A stretch of DNA of 64,000 bases from Aeromonas fluvialis (GTDB lineage Bacteria > Pseudomonadota > Gammaproteobacteria > Enterobacterales > Aeromonadaceae), in assembly GCF_000819885.1 (NCBI RefSeq), contig NZ_CDBO01000027.1, positions 62,001-126,000 on the forward strand. Reading direction: 5' to 3'. A program made the translations under genes and the position numbers. The notes beneath the pieces were generated by a model. It had not been told where the DNA came from, did no database searches, and saw only the letters and a list, made by a program, of their open reading frames with translations. This document shows positions 56,125 to 64,000 of the stretch, piece by piece (position 1 is the first letter of the stretch; the number at the start of each line of letters is the position of its first letter).

Positions 56125-58278
56125 ATGAAAGAATTTTTTGCAACCTGCCCCAAGGGGCTGGAAAACCTGTTGGCCGATGAGCTGACCAATCTTGGCGCAG
56201 AGCAGGTCCGTGAGACCGTGGCTGGCGTCCATTTCAAAGGCGAACTGGCGATTGGCTACAAGGCCTGCCTGTGGAGCCGTTTTGCCTCCCGCATCGTGCT
56301 GGTGCTCTCCGAGTTCCAGATGAACGACGATCTGGATCTCTATCTGGGCGCCCACACAATCCCCTGGGAAGAGCACTTCTCCGGTACCTCTACCATCGCG
56401 GTGGACTTTACCGGTACCAACCCTGCCATTCGCAATACCCAATATGGCGCGCTGAAGATCAAGGATGCCATCGTCGACCGCTTCACCAAGCGCGGTCACG
56501 TGCGTCCGGACGTGGACAAAAAGTCGCCGGATATTCGCATCATGGCGCACCTGGGCAAAGGCAAGGCCAATATCACGCTGGACTTGTCAGGCCCGGCGTT
56601 GCATCAGCGTTTCTATCGTCAGGGCACAGGTGAAGCACCGCTCAAAGAGAACCTGGCCTGTGCCATGATTGCCCGTAGCGGCTGGGCCGGTGAGCCCATG
56701 ATGGACCCCATGTGCGGTTCCGGTACCTTGCTGATTGAAGCGGCCTTTATCGCCGCCGACATGGCGCCGGCTCTGCGCCGCGAGCGCTTCGGTTTCGATC
56801 GCTGGCTGCAGCATGATAGCGAGCTGTGGCAAAGCCTGATGATGGAAGCGCAAGTGCGCGCCAAACGTGGCATGCAGCGTTGTGAAGTGAAGCTGTTTGG
56901 TTGCGATGCCGATCAGAGAGTGCTGCTCAAAGCGCGCGACAACGCCAAAGCGGCCGGTGTGGCCCACCTCATCACCTTCAAGCAAGCCGATGTCACCAAG
57001 CTGGAGAACCCGCTGCCGATGCCTGCTGTTGTTGAAGGGGAGACAGGGGAGGCCCGCCAGGTCGGTATGCTTATCTCCAACCCGCCTTATGGCGAGCGTC
57101 TTGGCGAATTTCCGGCCCTGCTGGAAGTGCATCAGGCCCTCGGCGATGCTCTGCGTCGCAGCTTCCAGGGTTGGAAAGTCTCCATTCTTTCCGCATCGCC
57201 CGAGCTGCTCAGCTGTCTGCGCCTGCGCGCCGACAAGCAATATCGCCTGTTCAACGGCGCCCTCGAGTGTCAGCTGCGTAACTACCAGATCGCACTTGAT
57301 TCCGTGGCTTCCCAAAAAGAGGTGGCACAGGACTTTGCCAACCGTCTGCGCAAGAATCTGAAAACCCTCGAGAAGTGGGCCAACAAAGAGGGCATCGATT
57401 GCTATCGCCTCTATGATGCCGACTTGCCGGAATACAACGCCGCCATCGACCGCTATCAGGATTATCTGGTGGTACAAGAGTACGCCGCGCCCAAGGACAT
57501 CCCCGCCCAGAAGACCCGTCAGCGTCTGCTTGACATGGTGCAAGCCGCCATCAAGGTGACTGGTATGGACGGCGAGAAGGTGATCCTGAAGGTGCGCGAG
57601 CGCCAGGAAGGCAAACAGCAGTATCAGAAGCTGAACTCAGAGCAGCAGCGGATGGAGGTGCAGGAGTACGGTGCCCGTCTGTGGGTCAACCTCTACGACT
57701 ATCTGGATACCGGCCTGTTCCTCGACCACCGTCAGACTCGCCGCATGCTGGGTCAGATGGCCAAGGGCAAGCGCTTCCTGAACCTGTTTGCCTATACCGG
57801 CAGTGCCACCGTGCACGCAGGTCTTGGCGGTGCCAGCGAGACCACCACGGTCGACATGTCCCACACCTACCTGAACTGGGCGCAGGACAACATGCGTCTC
57901 AACTCGCTGGTGGGCCGTCAGCACAAGTTTGTCCAGGCCGACTGTCTGAAGTGGTTGTCGGAAGCCGATGATCAGTACGACCTCATCTTCATCGATCCGC
58001 CCACCTTCTCCAACTCCAAGCGGATGGACGAGAGCTTCGACGTACAGCGTGACCACCTGCTGTTGATGCAGCACCTCAAGCGCCTGCTGGCAGCCGATGG
58101 CACCCTGGTCTTCTCCAACAACAAGCGTCACTTCAAGATGGATCTGGCCGGTCTCGAGGCCACCGGTCTCAAGGCCCAGAACATCACCCAGAAGACGCGG
58201 CCGAAGGATTTCGAACGTAACCAGCACATCCACAACTGCTGGATCATCACCCATGCGCCTTCGCCGGTCGAGGCGTGA
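56125..58278 (+). CDS. rlmKL: Bifunctional 23S rRNA m2G2445/m7G2069 methyltransferase
   Basis: A fused enzyme making two modifications in 23S rRNA. The RlmL half (about 1-390) has a THUMP domain and a methyltransferase with [20 protein letters not shown] and [13 protein letters not shown]; the RlmK half (about 400-717) has [18 protein letters not shown] and [18 protein letters not shown] 56125 gives [16 protein letters not shown], aligning with E. coli RlmL, and 717 residues; an upstream ATG at 56089 is inside the -10 box. GTG codons at 56116 and 56122 are also in frame. Its stop shares bases with the next start (TGATG). Confidence 0.97.
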   Translation: MKEFFATCPKGLENLLADELTNLGAEQVRETVAGVHFKGELAIGYKACLWSRFASRIVLVLSEFQMNDDLDLYLGAHTIPWEEHFSGTSTIAVDFTGTNPAIRNTQYGALKIKDAIVDRFTKRGHVRPDVDKKSPDIRIMAHLGKGKANITLDLSGPALHQRFYRQGTGEAPLKENLACAMIARSGWAGEPMMDPMCGSGTLLIEAAFIAADMAPALRRERFGFDRWLQHDSELWQSLMMEAQVRAKRGMQRCEVKLFGCDADQRVLLKARDNAKAAGVAHLITFKQADVTKLENPLPMPAVVEGETGEARQVGMLISNPPYGERLGEFPALLEVHQALGDALRRSFQGWKVSILSASPELLSCLRLRADKQYRLFNGALECQLRNYQIALDSVASQKEVAQDFANRLRKNLKTLEKWANKEGIDCYRLYDADLPEYNAAIDRYQDYLVVQEYAAPKDIPAQKTRQRLLDMVQAAIKVTGMDGEKVILKVRERQEGKQQYQKLNSEQQRMEVQEYGARLWVNLYDYLDTGLFLDHRQTRRMLGQMAKGKRFLNLFAYTGSATVHAGLGGASETTTVDMSHTYLNWAQDNMRLNSLVGRQHKFVQADCLKWLSEADDQYDLIFIDPPTFSNSKRMDESFDVQRDHLLLMQHLKRLLAADGTLVFSNNKRHFKMDLAGLEATGLKAQNITQKTRPKDFERNQHIHNCWIITHAPSPVEA

Positions 58279-58508
58279 TGCTGACCCTGTTTCATACCGA
58301 CGGTTGCCACCTGTGCGAACAGGCCTGGGCGCTGGTGGAGGAGGCGGGTTTGGCCGCCACCACCCGCCAGTGCGACATCATGGATGATGAGCAGTGGCTT
58401 GCCGCCTATCGGGTGCGCATTCCGGTGCTGCGTGACGAGGCGGGCCGCGAGCTCGGCTGGCCCTTCACACTGGCCGAGCTCAAAAGCTGGGCCGCCCGTC
58501 AGCGTTGA
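58278..58508 (+). CDS. Glutaredoxin-like protein
   Basis: A 76-residue thioredoxin-fold protein with a dithiol site CHLC (HTDGCHLCEQAWALV, near residue 11) and the cis-proline region RVRIPVLRDEAG. Its ATG overlaps the rlmKL stop in TGATG; a GTG three bases earlier is an alternative. The role is unknown: it lacks the TGGxTVP glutathione-binding loop of classical glutaredoxins in an obvious form. Coupling to rlmKL points to co-expression only. Confidence 0.9.
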   Translation: MLTLFHTDGCHLCEQAWALVEEAGLAATTRQCDIMDDEQWLAAYRVRIPVLRDEAGRELGWPFTLAELKSWAARQR

Positions 58509-58523
58509 GAGTGATTTGACGAT

Positions 58524-58560
58524 AAAACGGGGGCAGACCCAGTCTGCTGCCCGTTTTTTT
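58524..58560 (+). terminator. Terminator after the glutaredoxin-like gene
   Basis: AAACGGG-GGCAGA / TCTGC-TGCCCGTTT stem with one bulge, followed by TTTTTTT, 22 bases before the uup ATG. Confidence 0.9.
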
Positions 58561-58581
58561 CATATGAAATAAGGAACAAAC

Positions 58582-60492
58582 ATGGCTCTTTTAACATTGC
58601 ACGGCGCATGTCTGTCGTTCAGTGATTTCCCGCTGCTCGACAATGCCGAATTGACCATCGAGCGCGGCGAGCGCCTCTGTCTGGTGGGCCGCAACGGGGC
58701 GGGCAAGTCCACCCTGATGAAGGTGATCGCCAGTGAATTGCCGCTGGATGACGGCCGTCTGGTGCTGCAGCAAGATTTGAAAGTGACCCGCCTTGAGCAG
58801 GATCCGCCAGCCTCCAGCGAGCTGACGGTGTTTGACTATGCCGCCGAAGGGCTGGCGGGGGTTGGCGAGCTGCTCAAGCAGTATCACCACATCTCTATGG
58901 AGCTGGCACACGATCCCTCAGATGCCAACATTCGCAAGATGAGCGAGTTGCAAGAGCAGCTCGACTATCAGAATGGCTGGCAGTTCGAGACCCGCATCAG
59001 CCAGGTGCTGACCCTGTTGGGACTGGATCCCGACGTGACCCTCGACAGCCTCTCCGGCGGCTGGTTGCGCAAAGTGGCGCTGGCCCGCGCCCTGGCTTGC
59101 GATCCCGACTTGTTGCTGCTCGATGAGCCGACCAACCACCTGGATATCGAAGCCATCAACTGGCTGGAAGATTTCCTCAAGGATTTTCGCGGCGCCATCG
59201 TCTTTATCTCTCACGATCGGGAGTTCATCCACAAGCTGGCAACCAGGATCATCGATCTTGATCGTGGCGCCATCACCTCCTGGCCGGGCAACTACGATGA
59301 ATACCTGCAGGGGAAAGAGGAGTGGCTGCGGGTCGAAGAGCTGAAGAATGCCGAGTTCGACCGCAAGCTGGCCCAGGAAGAGGTATGGGTGCGTCAGGGC
59401 ATCAAGGCGCGCCGTACCCGTAACGAAGGCCGGGTGCGCGCCCTTGAGGCGATGCGGATGGAGCGTTCCCAGCGCCGCGAGCTGCAGGGCAAGGCCAAGC
59501 TGCAACTGGACGAGGTTAATCGCTCTGGCAAGCTGGTGTTCGAGACCGAAGGGCTGGGGCTTGACTTTGGCGATCGCACCCTGTTCAAGGGGCTCGATCT
59601 GCAAGTGCTGCGCGGCGACAAGATTGCGCTGGTCGGCCCCAATGGTTGCGGCAAGTCGACTCTGATCAAGTTGCTGCTGGCTCAACTCGCGCCGAGTCGC
59701 GGCACAGTCAAGGGGGGCACCAATCTGGAGGTGGCCTACTTCGATCAGTATCGCGAGCAGCTCGATCCCGAGCAGACCGTGGTGGACAACGTGGGGGAGG
59801 GTAAGCAGGAGGTGATGGTGCGTGGCCGCTCCCGTCATATTCTCGGTTACCTGCAGGACTTCCTGTTCGAGCCCAAGCGGGCTCGTACGCCGGTCAAAGC
59901 GCTCTCCGGTGGCGAGAAGAACCGACTGCTGTTGGCCAAGCTGTTCCTCAAGCCCAGCAACTTGCTGATCCTCGATGAACCGACCAACGATCTGGATGTG
60001 GAAACTCTGGAGCTGCTGGAAGAGCTGCTTTCAGACTACCCCGGCACCCTGCTGCTGGTGAGTCACGATCGTCGCTTCATCGATAACACCGTGACCGGCT
60101 GCTGGCTGTTTGAAGGGGATGGCCGCATCAGCGACTACGTGGGCGGCTATGCCGACATGATGGCCACCCGCGAACAGCAGAGCGCCCAGCAACAGGCCAA
60201 GAGTGCACCGAAAGCAGCCGAGCCGGTTGTCGCCGTTGCAAGCGAAGCGCCGAAGAAGGGCAAGAAGCTCTCTTATAAGCTACAGCTTGAACTGGAGGGG
60301 TTACCAGCCCGTCTCGAGCAGCTGGAAGCCGAACTGGATGCGCTGCAAAGCGAGATCAACCAGCCCGGTTTCTTCTCTCTGTCAGCCAAGCAAACCCAGC
60401 CGAAACTGGATGCACTCAATGCTGCCGAAGCGGCATTGGAGCAGGCATTTGCTCGCTGGGAAGAGCTGGAAGGACTCAAAAATCAGGAGTAA
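58582..60492 (+). CDS. uup: ABC-F ATPase Uup
   Basis: Cytoplasmic ABC-F protein with two ATPase domains, linked to ribosome function and to precise excision of transposons and DNA repair in E. coli. The 636 residues have Walker A LVGRNGAGKSTLMKV and LVGPNGCGKSTLIKL, signatures LSGGWLRKVALARALACD and LSGGEKNRLLLAKLFLK, Walker B LLLLDEPTNHLD and LLILDEPTNDLD, the inter-domain linker (about 240-320), and a C-terminal coiled coil (about 560-636) that can bind DNA. ATG follows AAGGAA. E. coli pqiABC, between uup and rmf there, is absent. Confidence 0.97.
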   Translation: MALLTLHGACLSFSDFPLLDNAELTIERGERLCLVGRNGAGKSTLMKVIASELPLDDGRLVLQQDLKVTRLEQDPPASSELTVFDYAAEGLAGVGELLKQYHHISMELAHDPSDANIRKMSELQEQLDYQNGWQFETRISQVLTLLGLDPDVTLDSLSGGWLRKVALARALACDPDLLLLDEPTNHLDIEAINWLEDFLKDFRGAIVFISHDREFIHKLATRIIDLDRGAITSWPGNYDEYLQGKEEWLRVEELKNAEFDRKLAQEEVWVRQGIKARRTRNEGRVRALEAMRMERSQRRELQGKAKLQLDEVNRSGKLVFETEGLGLDFGDRTLFKGLDLQVLRGDKIALVGPNGCGKSTLIKLLLAQLAPSRGTVKGGTNLEVAYFDQYREQLDPEQTVVDNVGEGKQEVMVRGRSRHILGYLQDFLFEPKRARTPVKALSGGEKNRLLLAKLFLKPSNLLILDEPTNDLDVETLELLEELLSDYPGTLLLVSHDRRFIDNTVTGCWLFEGDGRISDYVGGYADMMATREQQSAQQQAKSAPKAAEPVVAVASEAPKKGKKLSYKLQLELEGLPARLEQLEAELDALQSEINQPGFFSLSAKQTQPKLDALNAAEAALEQAFARWEELEGLKNQE

Positions 60493-60593
60493 GTTCCCTG
60501 TAATTAAAACTTAATCCAGTTCAGTGCCTTGTGTCACATAGCCCGGTTAGGGTAGAAGTTTTTGTTTGACCCGGTGCACTCGCAGGAGTAAAG

Positions 60594-60650
60594 ATGAAAG
60601 CGACCGATGCACAATTGGTCGCTTTTTTTGTTCCACGAAGAGGGTCGTAG
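60594..60650 (+). CDS. 18-codon upstream ORF in the rmf leader
   Basis: MKATDAQLVAFFVPRRGS, with AGGAG five bases before the ATG, a better ribosome site than that of rmf. Its TAG (60648-60650) directly touches the rmf ATG codons, in the same frame. The whole terminator hairpin of the leader lies inside it. It is not recognised in any family; translation is inferred only. A competing reading is that TAAAGA at 60589-60594 is a -10 box, in which case the ORF would not be transcribed complete. Confidence 0.5.
   Translation: MKATDAQLVAFFVPRRGS
60597..60629 (+). terminator. Intrinsic terminator in the rmf leader, possible attenuator
   Basis: Stem AAAGCGACC / GGTCGCTTT with an 11-base loop, followed by seven T (60623-60629). 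It ends 24 bases before the rmf start codon, too close for a promoter between. A transcript from upstream must therefore pass this hairpin to express rmf. It may also end the uup transcript. Confidence 0.75.
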
Positions 60651-60653
60651 ATG

Positions 60654-60830
60654 ATGAAGAGACAGAAGCGGGACCGTCTGGAAAGAGCTCGTGCTCGTGG
60701 TTATCAGGCTGGCGTGGTCGGCAAACAGAAAGAAGCGTGTCCGTACCAATGTCTGGATGCCCGAGGGCATTGGCTTGGTGGTTGGCGTGACGCCATGGAA
60801 GGGCGGGGTTCAGGCCTCTTCATGAAGTAG
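60654..60830 (+). CDS. rmf: Ribosome modulation factor
   Basis: Small basic protein that pairs 70S ribosomes into inactive 100S dimers in stationary phase. The 58 residues start MKRQKRDRLERARARGYQAG, nearly identical to E. coli RMF (55), then KEACPYQCLDARGHWLGGWR, with a different C-terminal end. ATG 60654 is preferred over ATG 60651 by homology. The ribosome site is AAGAGGG. It lies between uup and fabA, as in E. coli without pqiABC. Its leader holds a small ORF and an intrinsic terminator. Confidence 0.97.
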   Translation: MKRQKRDRLERARARGYQAGVVGKQKEACPYQCLDARGHWLGGWRDAMEGRGSGLFMK

Positions 60831-60858
60831 CGGGTACTTCATCACTCATTACAAAAGG

Positions 60859-60881
60859 AAAGGGGCCATTGTGGCCCCTTT
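60859..60881. terminator. Terminator between rmf and fabA
   Basis: AAAGGGGCCA / TGGCCCCTTT stem with a three-base loop between convergent genes; on the minus strand it is followed by CCTTTTGT, on the plus strand by TGCG, so it favours fabA. Confidence 0.8.
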
Positions 60882-60914
60882 GCGTTAATGCTGTTTTACC
60901 ACGGATCAGACAGG

Positions 60915-61475
60915 TCAGAATGCAGTGGTGTCTTTGAACAGGCCGACTTTCAGATCGGTGGCGCTGTAGATCGGACGGCCATCGACTTCGACGACGCCAT
61001 CGGCGATCCCCATCACCAGCTTGCGGTTGATGACGCGCTTGAAGGTGATCTTGTAGGTCACTTTCTTGGCGGTCGGCAGGATCTGGCCGGTGAATTTCAC
61101 TTCACCCACGCCCAGAGCACGACCCTTGCCGGGGCCACCTTTCCAGCCCAGGAAGAAGCCAACCAGCTGCCACATGGCGTCCAGACCGAGACAGCCAGGC
61201 ATCACAGGATCACCCGGGAAGTGGCAATCGAAGAACCAGAGATCCGGAGTAATGTCGAGCTCAGCCAGGATCTCGCCCTTGCCGTGTTCGCCGCCGTTGT
61301 CATTGATCGTGACGATGCGGTCCATCATCAACATGTTGGGGGCAGGCAGCTGACTGTTACCCTCACCAAACAGTTCGCCACGGCTGCAAGCCAGCAGCTC
61401 TTCACGGGTAAAAGAGTTCTTGCCCTGTTCGCACAGGGAAAGGCGGGCTTCCATGGTGGTATTGTCTACGGTCAC
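60915..61475 (-). CDS. fabA: 3-hydroxyacyl-ACP dehydratase/isomerase FabA
   Basis: Dehydrates 3-hydroxydecanoyl-ACP and isomerises the product to cis-3-decenoyl-ACP, the entry to unsaturated fatty acids. The hot-dog-fold protein has [20 protein letters not shown] (catalytic His and the following active-site Asp in [11 protein letters not shown]), [20 protein letters not shown] and the [16 protein letters not shown] end. GTG at 61475 is taken, with GAAGGAAA upstream, giving 186 residues (E. coli 172); ATG 61454 is the alternative. A FabR-type operator is in its promoter. It follows lonH on the same strand, as in E. coli. Confidence 0.97.
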   Translation of the reverse strand: MTVDNTTMEARLSLCEQGKNSFTREELLACSRGELFGEGNSQLPAPNMLMMDRIVTINDNGGEHGKGEILAELDITPDLWFFDCHFPGDPVMPGCLGLDAMWQLVGFFLGWKGGPGKGRALGVGEVKFTGQILPTAKKVTYKITFKRVINRKLVMGIADGVVEVDGRPIYSATDLKVGLFKDTTAF

Positions 61476-61509
61476 GCGGTATTTCCTTCAAATGGGTCAA
61501 AGCCGGGTC

Positions 61510-61538
61510 AATTTAGCTTACACTTGTTCGCTAAACAA
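61510..61538 (-). promoter_or_regulatory. fabA promoter with FabR-type operator
   Basis: On the minus strand TTGTTT (61538-61533) and TAAATT (61515-61510) are spaced by 17 bases, about 35 bases ahead of the GTG start. The spacer holds AGCTTACACTTGTTCGCT on the plus strand (61515-61532), which fits the FabR operator pattern AGCGTACA-N2-TGTTCGCT (family knowledge) with one change, and forms AGC-N2-ACA-N2-TGT-N2-GCT. Extension to TTTAGC / GCTAAA is also symmetric. Binding here should block the promoter. Confidence 0.75.
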
Positions 61539-61552
61539 CTCCGATCACTTCA

Positions 61553-63529
61553 TCAGTGGCCAAACAGGCGTCCCAGCAGGGCACGCAGCAATCCGACTTT
61601 GGCAGTGGAGCCGTTCAACTCGTCCAACCGCTCCTGAATACGGCCAAACAGGGTATCGGGCATATCAGGCTCACCGGCGACACAGCCAGTCAGCAACTCG
61701 ATGGCCTCTTCCACATGATCCACCGGGTGGATGTGGAACTGGCCTGCTTCAACCGCTGCAATTACCTCGTCAGAGAGGTTCAACTGCTGGATGTTGGTGC
61801 CCGGCAGAATGATCCCTTGCTTGCCGGTGATGCCGTGGATCTTGCACACACGGAAGAAGCCTTCAATCTTCTCGTTCACGCCACCAACGGCCTGCACATT
61901 GCCAAACTGGTCGACAGCGCCGGTGACGGCGAAGTGTTGATAGATGGGCTGGCGGGCGAGGGCAGAGAGCAGGGCACACAGGCCGGTCAGGGAAGCACTG
62001 TCACCGTCAATTTCGTGGTAAGACTGCTCGAATACCAGATTGGCCGACAGGGGGGAGGGGTTCTCTGCCCCAAACTTGTTGGAGAGATAACCGTGGATAA
62101 TCATCATCGCCTTGGCGTGGATATGACCGGCCAGCTCCGCCTTGCGCTCGATATCGGCCACATCGCCATCACCCAGATGGACGGTGGCGGTGAGGCGCAC
62201 TGGCTCGCCAAAATCATAGGGGTGACCGGAGACCTGAATGACTGACAGGCCATTGATCTGGCCGATCTCTTCGCCATCGGTTTGCAGCAGGATCTGGCCG
62301 TCGATGACGCCCTGATCGGACTGTTCAACCAGATAGTTGAGCCGGTAATCCTGCTCCTCCAGTGCGCCGCGAATATGTTCGTCGGTCACCACATCAGATT
62401 CCAGCTCCCGGGCCAGACTGTCAGACATCCGCATGATGGCGGCCAGCTGCACTTCGGAGAGCGACAGCCACTCCTGATGGTCACACAGGCGGCTGGCATG
62501 ACGGCAAAGGGCGGCGAGGGCGGCAGGCGTGAAGTCCAGCAGGTTCCAGCGCTGACGAACCCAGGCCAGATACTGCAAAAACTCCTGCAGATCCTCTTCA
62601 ATATTGACCTCGGAAACCAGGTCTGCGCGCAGGAAGATACGCTCGGACATATCGCGATCCAGCATCTGGAACTCTGCCACGTCGAGTCGGTCACCCACCA
62701 GGATCAGCTTGAGCTTGATCGGGGTCGCCTCAGGTGCGAAGAAGGGGGTCAGGGTTTTTCCTTCCTGATAGGCGTTCCAGTCCAGTTCGCCTTTTTGCAT
62801 GGCATTTTTCAGCTTGAACCAGAGGTGCGGCTGATCCAGCAGCTCGTCCAGTTGCAAAATGAGGTAGCCGCCGTTGGCTTCGCGCAGTAAACCTGGTTCC
62901 AAAAGGTGCTGATTTGCATAGACAGAGCCTTGCTCGGTCTGGTAGTTGATGGAACCAAAAAGGGTATCCCAGTTGAGATCGCGGCCATAAATCACCGGTG
63001 CTTCCTGCGCTTCGTGATGGATTAGCAGGTTGATCAGAATGGGGTGCTGGAACTCCAGCCCCAATGCCACGTGAGCCGCCAGGTCGGAGAGGAAATCATC
63101 GATTTTCGGATCATTGTTCTGCTTGCGCATGATGCGGGTCACGACGCGCTCGGCATCGAGGTGGTGGCTCAAGAGTTTGAGCAGCTCACCAACCATTTCG
63201 CAGAATTCGATGCCGGTGCCGGGTTGCAGTCGCAGCCAGATAGGTTTGTAGGGGTTGTTGAGATTCTCGGTGTAGCAGAGATCAAACAGGTCGCCATCCT
63301 TGCCATTGGAGTCGGCAATCAGTGTCTGGCAAACACCTTCGTAATCTGCACCGGGAAAACCGTTGAGCAGCATGACCGGACAGTCACCATCAAAACTGGC
63401 GAGGCGCGTGATGCCGGAAATGGCTCTGGGCTGCAGCGCCGCAAAGGGGATAGGTTCAAGCTCACTGAGCATGGAGAACTGTTCAATCGCAAAAGCGGGT
63501 TTTAATTGTTCTGATGTTAATTCAGCCAC
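61553..63529 (-). CDS. lonH: Lon-like ATP-independent protease LonH (YcbZ)
   Basis: A 658-residue Lon-family protein with a large N-terminal region (about 1-420) and a C-terminal S16 protease domain. Visible: a degenerate P-loop (MLLNGFPGADYEGV), LDELLDQPHLWFKLKNAMQ, LVGDRLDVAEFQMLDRDM, then the catalytic Ser in EIDGDSASLTGLCALLSAL and Lys in GGVNEKIEGFFRVC. It is longer than E. coli YcbZ (586). Its degenerate nucleotide site suggests no classical ATPase. It lies upstream of fabA and is divergent from the ORF at the right edge, as E. coli ycbZ is from matP. Confidence 0.94.
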   Translation of the reverse strand: MAELTSEQLKPAFAIEQFSMLSELEPIPFAALQPRAISGITRLASFDGDCPVMLLNGFPGADYEGVCQTLIADSNGKDGDLFDLCYTENLNNPYKPIWLRLQPGTGIEFCEMVGELLKLLSHHLDAERVVTRIMRKQNNDPKIDDFLSDLAAHVALGLEFQHPILINLLIHHEAQEAPVIYGRDLNWDTLFGSINYQTEQGSVYANQHLLEPGLLREANGGYLILQLDELLDQPHLWFKLKNAMQKGELDWNAYQEGKTLTPFFAPEATPIKLKLILVGDRLDVAEFQMLDRDMSERIFLRADLVSEVNIEEDLQEFLQYLAWVRQRWNLLDFTPAALAALCRHASRLCDHQEWLSLSEVQLAAIMRMSDSLARELESDVVTDEHIRGALEEQDYRLNYLVEQSDQGVIDGQILLQTDGEEIGQINGLSVIQVSGHPYDFGEPVRLTATVHLGDGDVADIERKAELAGHIHAKAMMIIHGYLSNKFGAENPSPLSANLVFEQSYHEIDGDSASLTGLCALLSALARQPIYQHFAVTGAVDQFGNVQAVGGVNEKIEGFFRVCKIHGITGKQGIILPGTNIQQLNLSDEVIAAVEAGQFHIHPVDHVEEAIELLTGCVAGEPDMPDTLFGRIQERLDELNGSTAKVGLLRALLGRLFGH

Positions 63530-63616
63530 TTAAGACATCCGGTCGAAGATAGGATCAATTGTTGCCATTATACACAGTTCAATAAGCGGCGACAGGAAAC
63601 AAGACACGCCATTTAA

Positions 63617-63632
63617 CATAATATACATTATG
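63617..63632. repeat. Inverted repeat between lonH and the right-edge ORF
   Basis: CATAAT-ATAC-ATTATG: two perfect inverted 6-mers, in the AT-rich 140-base gap that must hold the promoters of both divergent genes. Candidate operator or overlapping divergent -10 boxes. Confidence 0.4.
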
Positions 63633-63669
63633 CGCAGTGATGGGTTTGTACGTTTTGGAGGTTTTTTCG

Positions 63670-64000
63670 ATGAAGCACGGCCGTCGCCCACAGGATCGAC
63701 TCTCGCTGGATGCGTTAACCGCCGGTGTCGACCTGTTGGCACAACTGCGGCGCCATCGGTTTCGGCAGCTGGAGATCACGGTGCCCGATGACCACCAGTT
63801 GCTGTGGTTCGACGTGTTCCCGTTGGCCGGTGCGTTGGTGCTGGTTCATCGGGACACCCCGTTGTGGGTCTGCCGCTGGCAGTTGGTTGACCGGGTGGCT
63901 GTCATCCACGACTGGCGGGCGTTTTGGTACACCCATCAACAGGATTTTGCCCATCTGCCGCTGGAGGCGATTTGTTGGCTATCCAGTCGTTACCAGGTTA
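63670..64000 (+). CDS. Unrecognised protein, 5' part, cut by the right window edge
   Basis: Open frame of at least 110 codons starting ATG at 63670 with GGAGG eight bases upstream. It begins MKHGRRPQDRLSLDALTAGV, is rich in Leu, Trp and His/Arg (LLWFDVFPLAGALVLVHRDT, LWVCRWQLVDRVAVIHDW) and lacks a signal peptide or a clear membrane segment. It does not resemble MatP, which occupies this place in E. coli. The strong ribosome site and the divergent position support a real gene. I have no function to offer. Confidence 0.6.
   Translation, partial: MKHGRRPQDRLSLDALTAGVDLLAQLRRHRFRQLEITVPDDHQLLWFDVFPLAGALVLVHRDTPLWVCRWQLVDRVAVIHDWRAFWYTHQQDFAHLPLEAICWLSSRYQV

Noticed and set aside
55953-56180. 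75-codon frame between zapC and rlmKL
   Set aside because: It runs over the TATAAT promoter box and into rlmKL in another frame, with no ribosome site.

Overview
The window is a GC-rich gammaproteobacterial chromosome segment, most likely from Aeromonas. This is judged from protein similarity and gene order recalled from family knowledge; no search was run. It is almost all core genome: about 50 genes, no rRNA or tRNA gene, no CRISPR array and no intact mobile element.

Layout. 1-3122 (minus): start of the histidine operon, with a His-rich leader peptide and attenuator, hisG, hisD and a hisC cut by the left edge. 3285-10925 (plus): a small disordered ORF, yoaA helicase, tsaB, a Slp-type lipoprotein, an alpha/beta hydrolase, fadD and rnd, which is the E. 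coli yoaA-tsaB-yeaY-fadD-rnd order with a hydrolase added. 11112-13927 (minus): gloC-like hydrolase, then the coupled pair selD-mnmH for selenophosphate and 2-selenouridine in tRNA. 14253-18750: GNAT acetyltransferase, rlmI, a chemoreceptor, acylphosphatase and a CHAD protein. 18892-25442: metG divergent from apbC, udk, dcd, and a phosphate transporter with a Pho-box-like site. 25443-26021: a decayed IS4/IS50-type transposase remnant with a terminal inverted repeat. 26022-29927 (minus): the spermidine/putrescine operon potABCD. 30129-31569: two poorly known envelope genes.

31671-41895 (minus) is a microaerobic respiration block: ccoNOQP (cbb3 oxidase), ccoH-ccoI-ccoS-TauE/SafE-like (copper delivery and assembly), fnr with a perfect FNR box at its own promoter, uspE and ttcA. 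The oxygen sensor thus lies beside the high-affinity oxidase it is expected to control. 42177-54131 (plus): a small membrane-anchored ORF, msrC, proQ, prc, pepN, a DUF2835 gene and the giant NAD-glutamate dehydrogenase. 54209-60830 (plus): pyrD, zapC, rlmKL, a glutaredoxin-like gene, uup and rmf, close to the E. coli pyrD-zapC-rlmL-uup-rmf order. 60915-63529 (minus): fabA and lonH. At the right edge an unrecognised ORF begins where E. coli has matP.

The most interesting unexplained structure is the rmf leader: a strong intrinsic terminator lies 25 bases before the rmf start codon, inside an 18-codon ORF that has its own good ribosome binding site and ends directly against rmf. This could be an attenuator for the ribosome hibernation factor. 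Others are a 28-codon ORF ahead of ccoI that copies the start of CcoI and is coupled to it by ATGA, a FabR-type operator in the spacer of the fabA promoter, and a 16-base palindrome upstream of ccoN.
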